Shown here in pieces: positions 1 to 6,452 of a DNA stretch of 9,173 nt. Each line of letters begins with the position of its first letter. Position 1 is the first letter of the stretch. The translations under genes were made by a program, and so were the position numbers. Origin of the DNA: JAQIBY01 sp964407055 (GTDB taxonomy: Bacteria > Bacteroidota > Bacteroidia > Bacteroidales > ML635J-15); contig CAYOUD010000113.1 in NCBI GenBank assembly GCA_964407055.1, positions 1 through 9,173 on the forward strand. The letters are read 5' to 3'. The notes beneath the pieces are model-generated. The model made no database searches, was not told where the DNA came from, and saw nothing but the letters and a program-made list of their open reading frames with translations.

Positions 1-30
1 GAGGTTTGAGGTTTGAGGTTTGAGGTTTGA
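1..30. repeat. Heptamer tandem repeat, left arm of a terminal inverted repeat
   Basis: Four perfect head-to-tail copies of gaggttt occupy 1-28 and a partial copy follows. Positions 11-30 are the reverse complement of 481-500 at 19 of 20 positions, so this array is also the left arm of an inverted repeat that brackets the small gene at 63-452. The array touches the window edge and may contain more copies to the left. As RNA, the two arms could pair and close a long stem around the gene. Confidence 0.85.
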
Positions 31-62
31 AAATAGTATAAGAGAATATAAAATGATATAAT

Positions 63-452
63 ATGGCAACTATAAGCAACTTTGAAGATCTTGAAATTTG
101 GCAAAAAGCCAGAAATATCTGTAAGATGGTTTATGCTTTTTCTCAAAAACCTATTTTTTTTGAAAACACGCCATTGAGACATCAAATTTTAAGATCGAGC
201 GGGTCGATTATGGATAATATTGCCGAAGGATTCGAAAGAGAAGGAAGTAAAGAACTTATTTATTTTTTATCAATTGCTAAAGGATCATGTGGTGAATGTA
301 GATCTCAAACATATAGGGCACTGGATCAAAACAATATTTCTCAAATTGAATTTGATGAATTGTACAAAATGCTAGCAGTAGAAAGTAAACAGATTAATAA
401 ATTCATATCTTATTTGAAAGAATCAAAAATAAAAGGAAATAAATTTAAATAG
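63..452 (+). CDS. Four helix bundle protein, 23S rRNA-intervening-sequence (S23) family
   Basis: This 129-residue protein belongs to the small alpha-helical family first found in intervening sequences of 23S rRNA genes and common as free-standing genes in Bacteroidota. Visible family signatures are the N-terminal FEDLEIWQKA (residues 7-16), the central RSSGSIMDNIAEGFERE (44-60) and FLSIAKGSCGE (68-78). The predicted fold is four amphipathic helices with a lysine-rich tail. Length is normal for the family. No Shine-Dalgarno sequence precedes the ATG, and the leader is an AT-only run. The gene is very AT-rich and lies between inverted repeats (11-30 and 481-500), so it looks like a compact inserted unit and not part of the downstream operon. 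The molecular function is unknown; homologues include the accessory protein (Avd) of diversity-generating retroelements, but no reverse transcriptase or template repeat is present here. Confidence 0.9.
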   Translation: MATISNFEDLEIWQKARNICKMVYAFSQKPIFFENTPLRHQILRSSGSIMDNIAEGFEREGSKELIYFLSIAKGSCGECRSQTYRALDQNNISQIEFDELYKMLAVESKQINKFISYLKESKIKGNKFK

Positions 453-480
453 ATATTAATTGAGCAGTTAGAATTGAACT

Positions 481-500
481 TCAAACCTCTAACCTCAAAC
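481..500. repeat. Right arm of the inverted repeat flanking the four-helix-bundle gene
   Basis: The sequence tcaaacctctaacctcaaac is the reverse complement of 11-30 with a single mismatch. It begins 28 bases after the stop of the small gene and ends 16 bases before the ATG at 517, so the flanking element occupies the leader of the redox operon. Confidence 0.85.
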
Positions 501-516
501 AAATACAAACAATATT

Positions 517-2322
517 ATGAGCTTAAAACATATCATCAAACCATTCTCCGCATGGAGTAACGTTTTCCGCGATCCGGTTACGGTTAAAGACCCGCTGAAT
601 GATCGTCCGGGAGCAGCTAGATACAGAGGCTTTCACCAAAACGATATTGAAACCTGTATTGGATGTGGCGCATGTTCAACAATCTGTGAAAACGAAGCCA
701 TTCTCATGGTATCTGTTGAAGGCATAGAAACCAAAGAAGGAGACAGCGGACTTCGGCCATTGGTTGATTACGGTCGCTGCTGCTGGTGTGCTTTATGCGT
801 TGATGTCTGCTCAACAGAATCACTCAAGCTTTCCAATCATTATACATGGATTGGTGAAGATCCGGAAGCCTTTAAATTCATTCCCGGTGTAGATAAAATG
901 CCATGGGACGAAGAAGAATTAGGTTGGAAACGCCCCGAAGACAATTATGAACTGAACAACTTCGAACGCATAAACATGCAAGAACTCGAGCCTGAAGCCC
1001 GTGATAAATCATTCATTGAAATTATCAAAGGATATTCCAAGCAAGAGGCACAGGAAGAAGCTGACAGATGCATCGAATGCGGACTTTGTATTTCAACATG
1101 CCCTGCACATATGGGAATCCCAGAATACATTGCAGCTATCCGCGAAGATGATATTAATGCTGGATTCAAAAAACTGTATGAAACCAATCCACTTCCCGAA
1201 ATTTGTGGTCGTATCTGCACGCACAAATGTGAAACCGTATGCGCGATGGGACATCGTGGCGAACCACTTTCCATTCGCTGGTTGAAACGATACATTGCCG
1301 ATCAGGTTGAAAATAATGACTACAAAAAAGTGCTGGAACTAGACAGCATCGAGAATAAAGACCAGAAAGTTGCCATTATCGGTAGCGGTCCTGCCGGATT
1401 ATCAGCCGCATATTATCTCAGACGTCTGGGATATCAGGTGAAGATTTTTGAAGCACTACCACAAGCCGGTGGAATGATGCGTTACGGAATTCCGGAATAT
1501 CGTCTTCCTTACGACCAACTCGATAAAGACATTAATTTCATTCTCGACCTCGGCGCCGAAATTCAGTACAACACAAGAATCGGCAAGGAAATCAGTATGG
1601 AAGAACTGCAAAAATCTTACGATGCAGTTTTCGCAGCAACCGGTTTGCACGATGGTCGCAGTACGCGTATCCCGGGCACGGATCACGAAAATGTTTATAT
1701 GGCTGCTGATTTGTTGCGTGACATTACGCTAGGCAAAGAAATTCCAGTAATGGAAAAAGTCGTTGTTATTGGTGGTGGTAATGTCGCGATGGATATTACT
1801 CGTTCCATGGCTCGTCTGCAAAACCAGAAATTCGGAAAAGTGGATGTCTTAGCCACCGCTTTGGAATCCGAAGATATTTTGCCGGCTGATCGAGAAGAAA
1901 TCGTTGAAGCCCGCGAAGAACTAGCAGTCATCGATCCGGGATGGGGTCCAACAGAAATCGGCATTGAAGATGAAAAACTGAAAGGATTAAAAGTTCAAAA
2001 ATGTTTATCTGTCTTTGATGAAAACGGGCGTTTCGCACCAAAATTTGATGAAAACGACACGAAATTTCTCCCAGCCGACATGGTCATCGAGTCCATCGGT
2101 CAAGGAGCAAATCTTTCGTATATTCCCCAATCCGTAAAAGATGAGTTGGAATATACGGACAGAGGTCGGATAAAAGTGGATAATCACTTTCAATCATCTG
2201 CAAAATGGCTTTTCTTTGGTGGTGACATTATTGAAGGCCCAGATGTAATTCATGGTATTGCAAACGGACACAAAGCAGCAATCGGAATTGATCATTTTAT
2301 TCAAGAAAACTTAAATAAATAA
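517..2322 (+). CDS. FAD-dependent NAD(P)H oxidoreductase with N-terminal 2x[4Fe-4S] ferredoxin domain, GltD/PreT type
   Basis: This 601-residue iron-sulfur flavoprotein probably moves electrons between NAD(P)H, FAD and Fe-S clusters. Domains in order: a two-cluster ferredoxin module with CxxCxxCxxxC at C47/C50/C53/C57 and C88/C91/C94/C98, NuoI-like in spacing; a Fer4_20-type helical domain with C185/C188/C191/C195 and C230/C234/C238/C242, as in the N-terminus of dihydropyrimidine dehydrogenase and glutamate synthase beta subunit; an FAD Rossmann motif GSGPAG at 289-294 followed by AGGMMRYGIPEYRLP; a pyridine-nucleotide motif GGGNVAMD at 419-426; and a C-terminal GGD (568-570) completing the FAD site. 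GltD and PreT are usually 410-490 residues; the extra length is the ferredoxin module. The next gene, 4 bases downstream, encodes a DHOD-like flavoprotein, so the pair probably forms one complex. No glutamate synthase large subunit is seen, so a gltD name is not justified. The true substrate is unknown. Confidence 0.9.
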   Translation: MSLKHIIKPFSAWSNVFRDPVTVKDPLNDRPGAARYRGFHQNDIETCIGCGACSTICENEAILMVSVEGIETKEGDSGLRPLVDYGRCCWCALCVDVCSTESLKLSNHYTWIGEDPEAFKFIPGVDKMPWDEEELGWKRPEDNYELNNFERINMQELEPEARDKSFIEIIKGYSKQEAQEEADRCIECGLCISTCPAHMGIPEYIAAIREDDINAGFKKLYETNPLPEICGRICTHKCETVCAMGHRGEPLSIRWLKRYIADQVENNDYKKVLELDSIENKDQKVAIIGSGPAGLSAAYYLRRLGYQVKIFEALPQAGGMMRYGIPEYRLPYDQLDKDINFILDLGAEIQYNTRIGKEISMEELQKSYDAVFAATGLHDGRSTRIPGTDHENVYMAADLLRDITLGKEIPVMEKVVVIGGGNVAMDITRSMARLQNQKFGKVDVLATALESEDILPADREEIVEAREELAVIDPGWGPTEIGIEDEKLKGLKVQKCLSVFDENGRFAPKFDENDTKFLPADMVIESIGQGANLSYIPQSVKDELEYTDRGRIKVDNHFQSSAKWLFFGGDIIEGPDVIHGIANGHKAAIGIDHFIQENLNK

Positions 2323-2326
2323 AACT

Positions 2327-3313
2327 ATGGCAAATCTGACAACCGAATACATGGGATTAAAACTCCCCTCGCCGATTATCGCAGGAAGTTCTGGATTAAC
2401 GGAAAATGTTAAAAAAATAAAACAATTTGCAGAAGCCGGAGCCGGAGCCATTGTATTAAAATCGCTTTTTGAAGAGCAAATCAGTATGGAAGTTGATGCT
2501 CAGTCGGTTAACAATATGTACGGCAGCTATAACGATGTGGAAAATACTGTTTCTTTTTACACAAAAAAGCATAATCTTGACCAATACATAAAACTCATTA
2601 AAAATGCAAAAGCAGCAGTAAATATTCCAATTATTGCAAGCATCAACTGTGTTTCAGCCGGAGAATGGACGAGTTTTACCAAAGAAATTGAAATGGCCGG
2701 AGCGGATGGACTGGAACTGAATATGTTCATATTACCGTCGAACCCACAGTTGACAGGTTTTGAAATTGATAAAAATTATTACGAAATCATTCGTAAAGTT
2801 TCCGCAGTAACCGATTTACCTTTGGCAATAAAAATGTCATGGTATTTTTCATCCTTAAGTCGTCACATGGTTGAAATCTCAAAAATTGAACAGGTAAAAT
2901 CCATTGTCCTCTTTAATCGCTTTTACAATCCGGATATTGATTTGGAAAATGAAACAGTCAATAGCGGACACATCTATTCTGTTCCTGAAGAAAATGCCAT
3001 GTGCCTTCGTTGGGTTGGAGCATTGTATGGACATGTAAAAAGCGATATCGCTGCTACCATGGGAATTCATGACGGCGATTCAGCATTAAAAAATATTTTA
3101 GTAGGTGCCAATGCAGTGCAAATTGCATCCGCAATTTATAAACAAGGTGCTGAAGCGATTACAAAAATGAATCAGCGAATTAGTGATTGGATGGATGAAA
3201 AAGGATATAAAAATATTGAGGACATGCAAGGAAAATTATCGCAACAAAACATTAAACGTCCAATGATATACGAAAGAGCTCAATTCATGAAATATTTTTC
3301 TGAACACAGCTAA
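2327..3313 (+). CDS. Dihydroorotate dehydrogenase-like FMN protein
   Basis: This 328-residue TIM-barrel protein of the DHOD superfamily is likely to bind FMN. Visible features are the N-terminal strand MGLKLPSPIIAGSSGLT (9-25), an Asn in SINC (105-108), ELN (130-132), a lysine in LAIKMS (166-171), and a C-terminal phosphate-binding segment from about MGIHDGDSA (245-253) to GANAVQIASA (260-269). In true class 1 DHODs ELN is followed by LSCPN, whose Cys is the catalytic base; here the sequence is ELNMFILPSN with Ile135 at the aligned position, so ordinary dihydroorotate oxidation is unlikely. PreA carries C-terminal Fe-S clusters; this protein has none, and the upstream partner carries them instead. 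The 4-base gap to the upstream gene indicates translational coupling. This family is often labelled pyrD by homology, but a biosynthetic pyrimidine role is not supported here. Confidence 0.88.
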   Translation: MANLTTEYMGLKLPSPIIAGSSGLTENVKKIKQFAEAGAGAIVLKSLFEEQISMEVDAQSVNNMYGSYNDVENTVSFYTKKHNLDQYIKLIKNAKAAVNIPIIASINCVSAGEWTSFTKEIEMAGADGLELNMFILPSNPQLTGFEIDKNYYEIIRKVSAVTDLPLAIKMSWYFSSLSRHMVEISKIEQVKSIVLFNRFYNPDIDLENETVNSGHIYSVPEENAMCLRWVGALYGHVKSDIAATMGIHDGDSALKNILVGANAVQIASAIYKQGAEAITKMNQRISDWMDEKGYKNIEDMQGKLSQQNIKRPMIYERAQFMKYFSEHS

Positions 3314-3337
3314 TTTTTTTCATTTTCAATTCTCAGT

Positions 3338-3374
3338 AAATCAGCAATCTTAAACGGGTTGCTGATTTTTTTTT
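3338..3374 (+). terminator. Rho-independent terminator between convergent operons
   Basis: A perfect 10-bp stem, aaatcagcaa at 3338-3347 with ttgctgattt at 3359-3368, has an 11-base loop and runs into nine T residues (3366-3374). It lies 25 bases after the stop of the DHOD-like gene. The arfB stop codon starts just beyond the T-run on the other strand; read that way the stem is followed only by a short T stretch, so it would be weaker for that operon. Confidence 0.88.
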
Positions 3375-3376
3375 AA

Positions 3377-3796
3377 CTAAACAGGTGGCTCCGGAGGTTT
3401 TCGATAGTGTTTCTTTTCGGACAGTTTTCGCTTATTCTCCAAGCGTTTTTTCTTCTCAACTTTCGGAATTCTTGTCGCTTTCCGAGGTTTTTCTTCCCGT
3501 AATGCATCCCTTAGAACTCCAATAAAACGATCAATAAGCTCCGCCTTGTTGGCAGACTGACTGCGGCTCGTTTCGCACGCCATTTGCAAAACCTCATCTT
3601 TTGTTAATAAATTTGCAGCATTTTCAATCAAACGATCCTTTTCATCATCGGTTAAAAAAGCCGACTGTCTGATATCAAATGCCAATTGCACTTTCGTTTC
3701 GGTTTTATTCACATGCTGACCGCCTTTCCCTCCACTCCTACTGGTTTTAAAGGAAATTTCTTCAATTATTGCCGGTATGTTTATCTCAAAAGACAT
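3377..3796 (-). CDS. arfB: Alternative ribosome-rescue factor ArfB, peptidyl-tRNA hydrolase
   Basis: This 139-residue class I release-factor-like protein lacks a codon-recognition domain. ArfB binds stalled ribosomes with an empty A site and hydrolyses the peptidyl-tRNA ester. The catalytic loop SGGKGGQHVNKTETKVQL (residues 21-38) holds GGQ at 25-27. A short alpha/beta domain follows, then from about residue 103 a strongly basic tail (KVEKKKRLENKRKLSEKKHYRK), the part that in ArfB/YaeJ inserts into the empty mRNA channel. Length matches the family (about 140). The very C-terminus is proline-rich (PPEPPV). The gene is the second of a two-gene unit, 19 bases after prfC, so both proteins act in translation termination. 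It is not PrfH, which is longer. Confidence 0.93.
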   Translation of the reverse strand: MSFEINIPAIIEEISFKTSRSGGKGGQHVNKTETKVQLAFDIRQSAFLTDDEKDRLIENAANLLTKDEVLQMACETSRSQSANKAELIDRFIGVLRDALREEKPRKATRIPKVEKKKRLENKRKLSEKKHYRKPPEPPV

Positions 3797-3815
3797 TATT
3801 CTAAAACATGATGAT

Positions 3816-5429
3816 TTAAAACTCCGATTGCGCAGCCTGAGCCGTATTACTCACTTCCGATGTTTCATTAAACTGAACATCCGGATGCGCTTCTTTAACC
3901 ACTTTTAACACCCACTCATTTTCAACTAAAAAAACCGGAGTATTTGTTTTATCATACACAATATGATTCGGTCGGGTTTTTATCAGTTCGTCAATTTTTT
4001 TTGGATCAGCAGCAGATAACCAACACGCTTTTTGATAAGTCAGATTTTGAAACTCACAAGTGGCATTATATTCATGGGCAAGACGATAAATAATAACATC
4101 ATACTGCAATTCACCAACGGTTCCAATTATTTTTCGATTTCCGGGTTGTTGAACAAAAAGTTGAGCCAAACCTTCTTCAACAAGCTGACGCAATCCTTTT
4201 TCTAACTGTTTCGATTTTGCAGGGTCTTTATTGATTGCTTCTTTGAGGATTTCAGGCGAGAAACTCGGGATCCCGGTAATATGCAGCATTTCTCCTTCTG
4301 ATAGGGTATCCCCGATTTTAAGATTTCCGGTATCAAATAAACCAATCACATCACCCGGATAAGCCTCTTCGATTGTGCTTTTGGCATTGGCCAGAAATGT
4401 AGCAGGGGCAGAAAACCGCAAATTCTTTTTTAATCGTGTGTGATAATACAATTTATTGCGTTCAAATTTCCCAGAACAAATCCGTAAAAAAGCCATTCGA
4501 TTTCTGTGTTTCGGATCGATATTGGCATGAATTTTAAACACATAACCGCTGAATTTCTTTTCATTAGGATAAACTTCGCGTTCCAAAGTTTTTGCCACAA
4601 AAGGATGCGGAGCAATTTCAATAAAAGTTTCTAGGAGTTCCGGTACACCAAAATTATTCAGCGCACTACCGAAAAAGACAGGAGCCAAGTAGCCCTCTCG
4701 ATAGAGCGATTTATCGAAGCCATCAAAAAGTTCAAGCGCCAAATCCCTATCCTCAAGCAATCCAGAAAGATTTTTTTCTCCAATAATCTCAAGCAATTCT
4801 GGGGCGTTTAAATCATGCGTTTTAAAAACCGTTTCGGACAAGCTCGTTTTTTCAGGCTGATACAAGCTCACACTCTCATCAGTCATGTCAAACACGCCTC
4901 TAAATCGGTCACCGCTACCAATCGGCCAAGTAAACGGACATGCGGTGATTTTTAATTCGTCTTCAAGCTCTTCAATCAAATCAAAAGCATCTTTTCCGAC
5001 CCGATCCATTTTATTAATGAAAATCATCACCGGAGTCGCTCGCATCCGACAAACTTCCATGAGTTTTCGGGTTTGTTCCTCAACCCCTTTAACGCTGTCA
5101 ACCACTAAAATTACGCTATCTACAGCAGTAAGCGTACGGTAAGTATCTTCGGCAAAATCCTTATGTCCGGGAGTATCCAGAATATTGATAACACAATCCT
5201 TGTAATTAATTGTCATTACGGATGTTGCAACCGAAATTCCACGTTGTTTTTCAATTTCTAAAAAATCAGAAGTTGCCGTTTTCTTGATTTTATTATTCTT
5301 TACTGCGCCGGCAACTTTTATGGCACCTCCGAGAAGCAGCAACTTTTCAGTCAAAGTCGTTTTTCCCGCATCAGGATGCGATATAATGGCAAATGTTCGT
5401 CTTCGTTTTATTTCTTTTGATAATTCCAT
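3816..5429 (-). CDS. prfC: Peptide chain release factor 3 (RF3), GTPase
   Basis: RF3 is a translational GTPase that recycles RF1 and RF2 from the ribosome after peptide release. The 537 residues match the usual length (about 525-530). G motifs are visible in order: G1 HPDAGKTT (18-25), the switch region QRGISVATS (62-70), G3 DTPGH (85-89), G4 NKMD (139-142) and G5 GSAL (254-257). The HPDAGKT form of G1 and the ISVATSVM segment separate RF3 from EF-G, LepA and TypA. The C-terminal RF3-specific domains contain the GTVGELQYDVI segment. A candidate promoter box lies about 130 bases upstream, and the leader contains a short palindrome. It is the first gene of the prfC-arfB unit. Confidence 0.96.
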   Translation of the reverse strand: MELSKEIKRRRTFAIISHPDAGKTTLTEKLLLLGGAIKVAGAVKNNKIKKTATSDFLEIEKQRGISVATSVMTINYKDCVINILDTPGHKDFAEDTYRTLTAVDSVILVVDSVKGVEEQTRKLMEVCRMRATPVMIFINKMDRVGKDAFDLIEELEDELKITACPFTWPIGSGDRFRGVFDMTDESVSLYQPEKTSLSETVFKTHDLNAPELLEIIGEKNLSGLLEDRDLALELFDGFDKSLYREGYLAPVFFGSALNNFGVPELLETFIEIAPHPFVAKTLEREVYPNEKKFSGYVFKIHANIDPKHRNRMAFLRICSGKFERNKLYYHTRLKKNLRFSAPATFLANAKSTIEEAYPGDVIGLFDTGNLKIGDTLSEGEMLHITGIPSFSPEILKEAINKDPAKSKQLEKGLRQLVEEGLAQLFVQQPGNRKIIGTVGELQYDVIIYRLAHEYNATCEFQNLTYQKACWLSAADPKKIDELIKTRPNHIVYDKTNTPVFLVENEWVLKVVKEAHPDVQFNETSEVSNTAQAAQSEF

Positions 5430-5847
5430 ACTTTATTTCTCACGGATTAAACGTTTCACTAGTGTTAACAAACCGAAAACCAATTAATTAAAATCTCTGT
5501 TAGACTAAAATTGCATTGCAAATTCGACTTGTTTTCACTATATTTTCTTTCAGTTTACAAAACTACACTAATTTAATGAATTGGGAAATTTTGCATCAAA
5601 AGCGGGAGTATTTAAACCAAAAATAAATCGGTTCACAAAAAACATGACGTTTTTCAATCTAACGGTATAGAAATAAGGATTTTTAAATTTTCGCAAACTT
5701 GTTAATATCAAAGAAACAAGCAAATTGTTGATAAGCTTAGATATAGCTTTATCGGATTGAATTACCAAAGAAAACACAGGTCATGCCATGTTAATATCCT
5801 GTTGATAATCAAGTGAATTCATTGTGAATTTAAAAAGGCAAAAAAAC
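5430..5847. other. AT-rich spacer between prfC and the structured-RNA promoter; no gene supported
   Basis: About 420 bases of roughly 28% GC. It contains the prfC leader, the palindrome cactagtg (5457-5464), an inverted repeat ttgca-t-tgcaa (5511-5521), the prfC promoter box near 5558-5565 and an imperfect hairpin, gataagct (5730-5737) with agctttatc (5745-5753). The 10-mer aaacacaggt occurs at 5772-5781 and again at 5880-5889, just where the RNA should start. A 69-codon open frame on the minus strand (5568-5777) has no recognisable features and overlaps the promoter box, so it is not called. Confidence 0.6.
5558..5565 (-). promoter_or_regulatory. Candidate -7 promoter box for prfC-arfB
   Basis: Plus-strand caaaacta reads TAGTTTTG on the minus strand, an exact match to the Bacteroidota TAnnTTTG box. 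It lies about 130 bases upstream of the prfC ATG. The -33 element is not a clear TTTG. A box of this degeneracy can occur by chance in AT-rich DNA, so this is only a candidate. Confidence 0.4.
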
Positions 5848-5879
5848 TTGACAAAGGGGGGTGCAATCATGTATATTTG
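5848..5879 (+). promoter_or_regulatory. Strong Bacteroidota consensus promoter of the structured RNA
   Basis: TTGACA at 5848-5853 and TATATTTG at 5872-5879 are separated by 18 bases. The second box matches TAnnTTTG exactly, and the upstream hexamer is a full -35 consensus, a combination associated with highly expressed stable RNA genes in this phylum. An A6 run precedes the upstream box and G7 lies in the spacer. Transcription should begin near 5886. No protein-coding frame starts downstream within a sensible distance. Confidence 0.8.
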
Positions 5880-5885
5880 AAACAC

Positions 5886-6355
5886 AGGTTAGAGATAAAG
5901 CCTGCTGAAATGGTTCAAATGTTTTGAAGAATCTTTTCTACGGATAAGAGAGTTCAACGCAGGATTTCGGGAAAGCATAGCGGTGTAAGCCGAGATGATA
6001 ACAAGAAAACCCACCATGGAAGCCCGGTGACAAAACAAAGGCAGAGATGCCAACGGAAAGCACCCCGGATAGAAAAGTTAAGGTGAAAATCCTTAAAATT
6101 GATATCTGGCATTCAGGAAGCAAAGCAGACATTTTCGGATGTGTGCGGAGAAAAAGCTCAACACTGAGCAATCAGATAGAGCGAATGAATGAAAAGTCTG
6201 GCACTAAAGCTTAGGCAAATAGACCAGAGAAGCAAAGCTCAAAAAGATTCTGAAACATGAATTTGAGAGTAATGAAGGCAGAACTGTAAATCTGGCAGAA
6301 TGTAGAGCTACGGCAAAGCATTTCTGGAGGGAACATCAACATGGTGTTCCCTTTA
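5886..6355 (+). ncRNA. Long structured non-coding RNA (about 470 nt), family not recognised
   Basis: GC is about 43% here against roughly 28% upstream. Helices found by eye: CCTGC/GCAGG (5901-5905 with 5959-5963), extended by TGAA/TTCA, enclosing two hairpins, TTCAAA/TTTGAA (5914-5928) and TCTTtTC/GAtAAGA (5932-5949) with a cUACGg tetraloop; CAT/ATG and CGGT/GCCG (5976-5997) with tandem A-G mismatches and a GUAA loop; GGCA/TGCC (6040-6051) with a GAGA loop; TTAAGG/CCTTAA (6078-6096); GCAGACAT/ATGTGTGC (6125-6146, one mismatch); GCTCA/TGAGC (6156-6169); TCTGG/CCAGA (6197-6228) enclosing CTAA/TTAG; CTCAA+ATTC with GAAT+TTGAG (6238-6267); and the 3' terminator hairpin. Unpaired stretches are A- and purine-rich. 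The conserved cores of RNase P RNA, tmRNA, SRP RNA and group I or II introns were looked for and not seen. A 77-codon minus-strand frame (5938-6171) is judged spurious. Ends are inferred from promoter and terminator. Function is unknown. Confidence 0.7.
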
Positions 6356-6360
6356 CTGTT
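6329..6360 (+). terminator. Terminator-like hairpin at the 3' end of the structured RNA
   Basis: GGGAACATC (6329-6337) pairs with GGTGTTCCC (6343-6351) over nine base pairs including one G-T wobble, with the five-base loop AACAT. The following sequence is tttactgtt, T-rich but broken, so termination may be partial or 3' processing may set the end. The hairpin lies about 470 bases from the promoter with no other terminator-like hairpin between them. Confidence 0.7.
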
Positions 6361-6452
6361 ATAACCCGAAAAATTCACCGCAAATAGATAGATATTAACG
6401 TAGGGTGCTGTTGATTAACGATTTAACTTACTGCAACCCATTTCCCGATTAA

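Noticed and set aside
63..452. Avd component of a diversity-generating retroelement
   Set aside because: The fold family is shared, but there is no reverse transcriptase, template repeat or variable repeat in the window.
945..1295. Several open frames antisense to or overlapping the 601-residue oxidoreductase
   Set aside because: They lie fully inside a gene with clear cofactor motifs and show no recognisable protein features.
5568..5777. 69-codon open frame on the minus strand in the AT-rich spacer
   Set aside because: Low-complexity hydrophobic and lysine-rich translation with no family resemblance, in about 28% GC DNA; the prfC promoter box lies just beside it.
5938..6171. 77-codon open frame on the minus strand antisense to the structured RNA
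   Set aside because: It shows no domain or plausible start context, and the same bases form strong plus-strand RNA helices downstream of a consensus promoter.
5886..6355. RNase P RNA, tmRNA or a group II intron
   Set aside because: None of their conserved core sequences was visible (for example GAGGAAAGTCC, ACAGAAA, the tmRNA tRNA-like ends, or a domain V hairpin), and no intron-encoded reverse transcriptase is present.
6401..6440. Possible hairpin gggtgc / gcaaccc upstream of the sorting-domain relic
   Set aside because: Only six pairs with a bulged A and a long AT-rich loop; not convincing as a terminator or transposon end.
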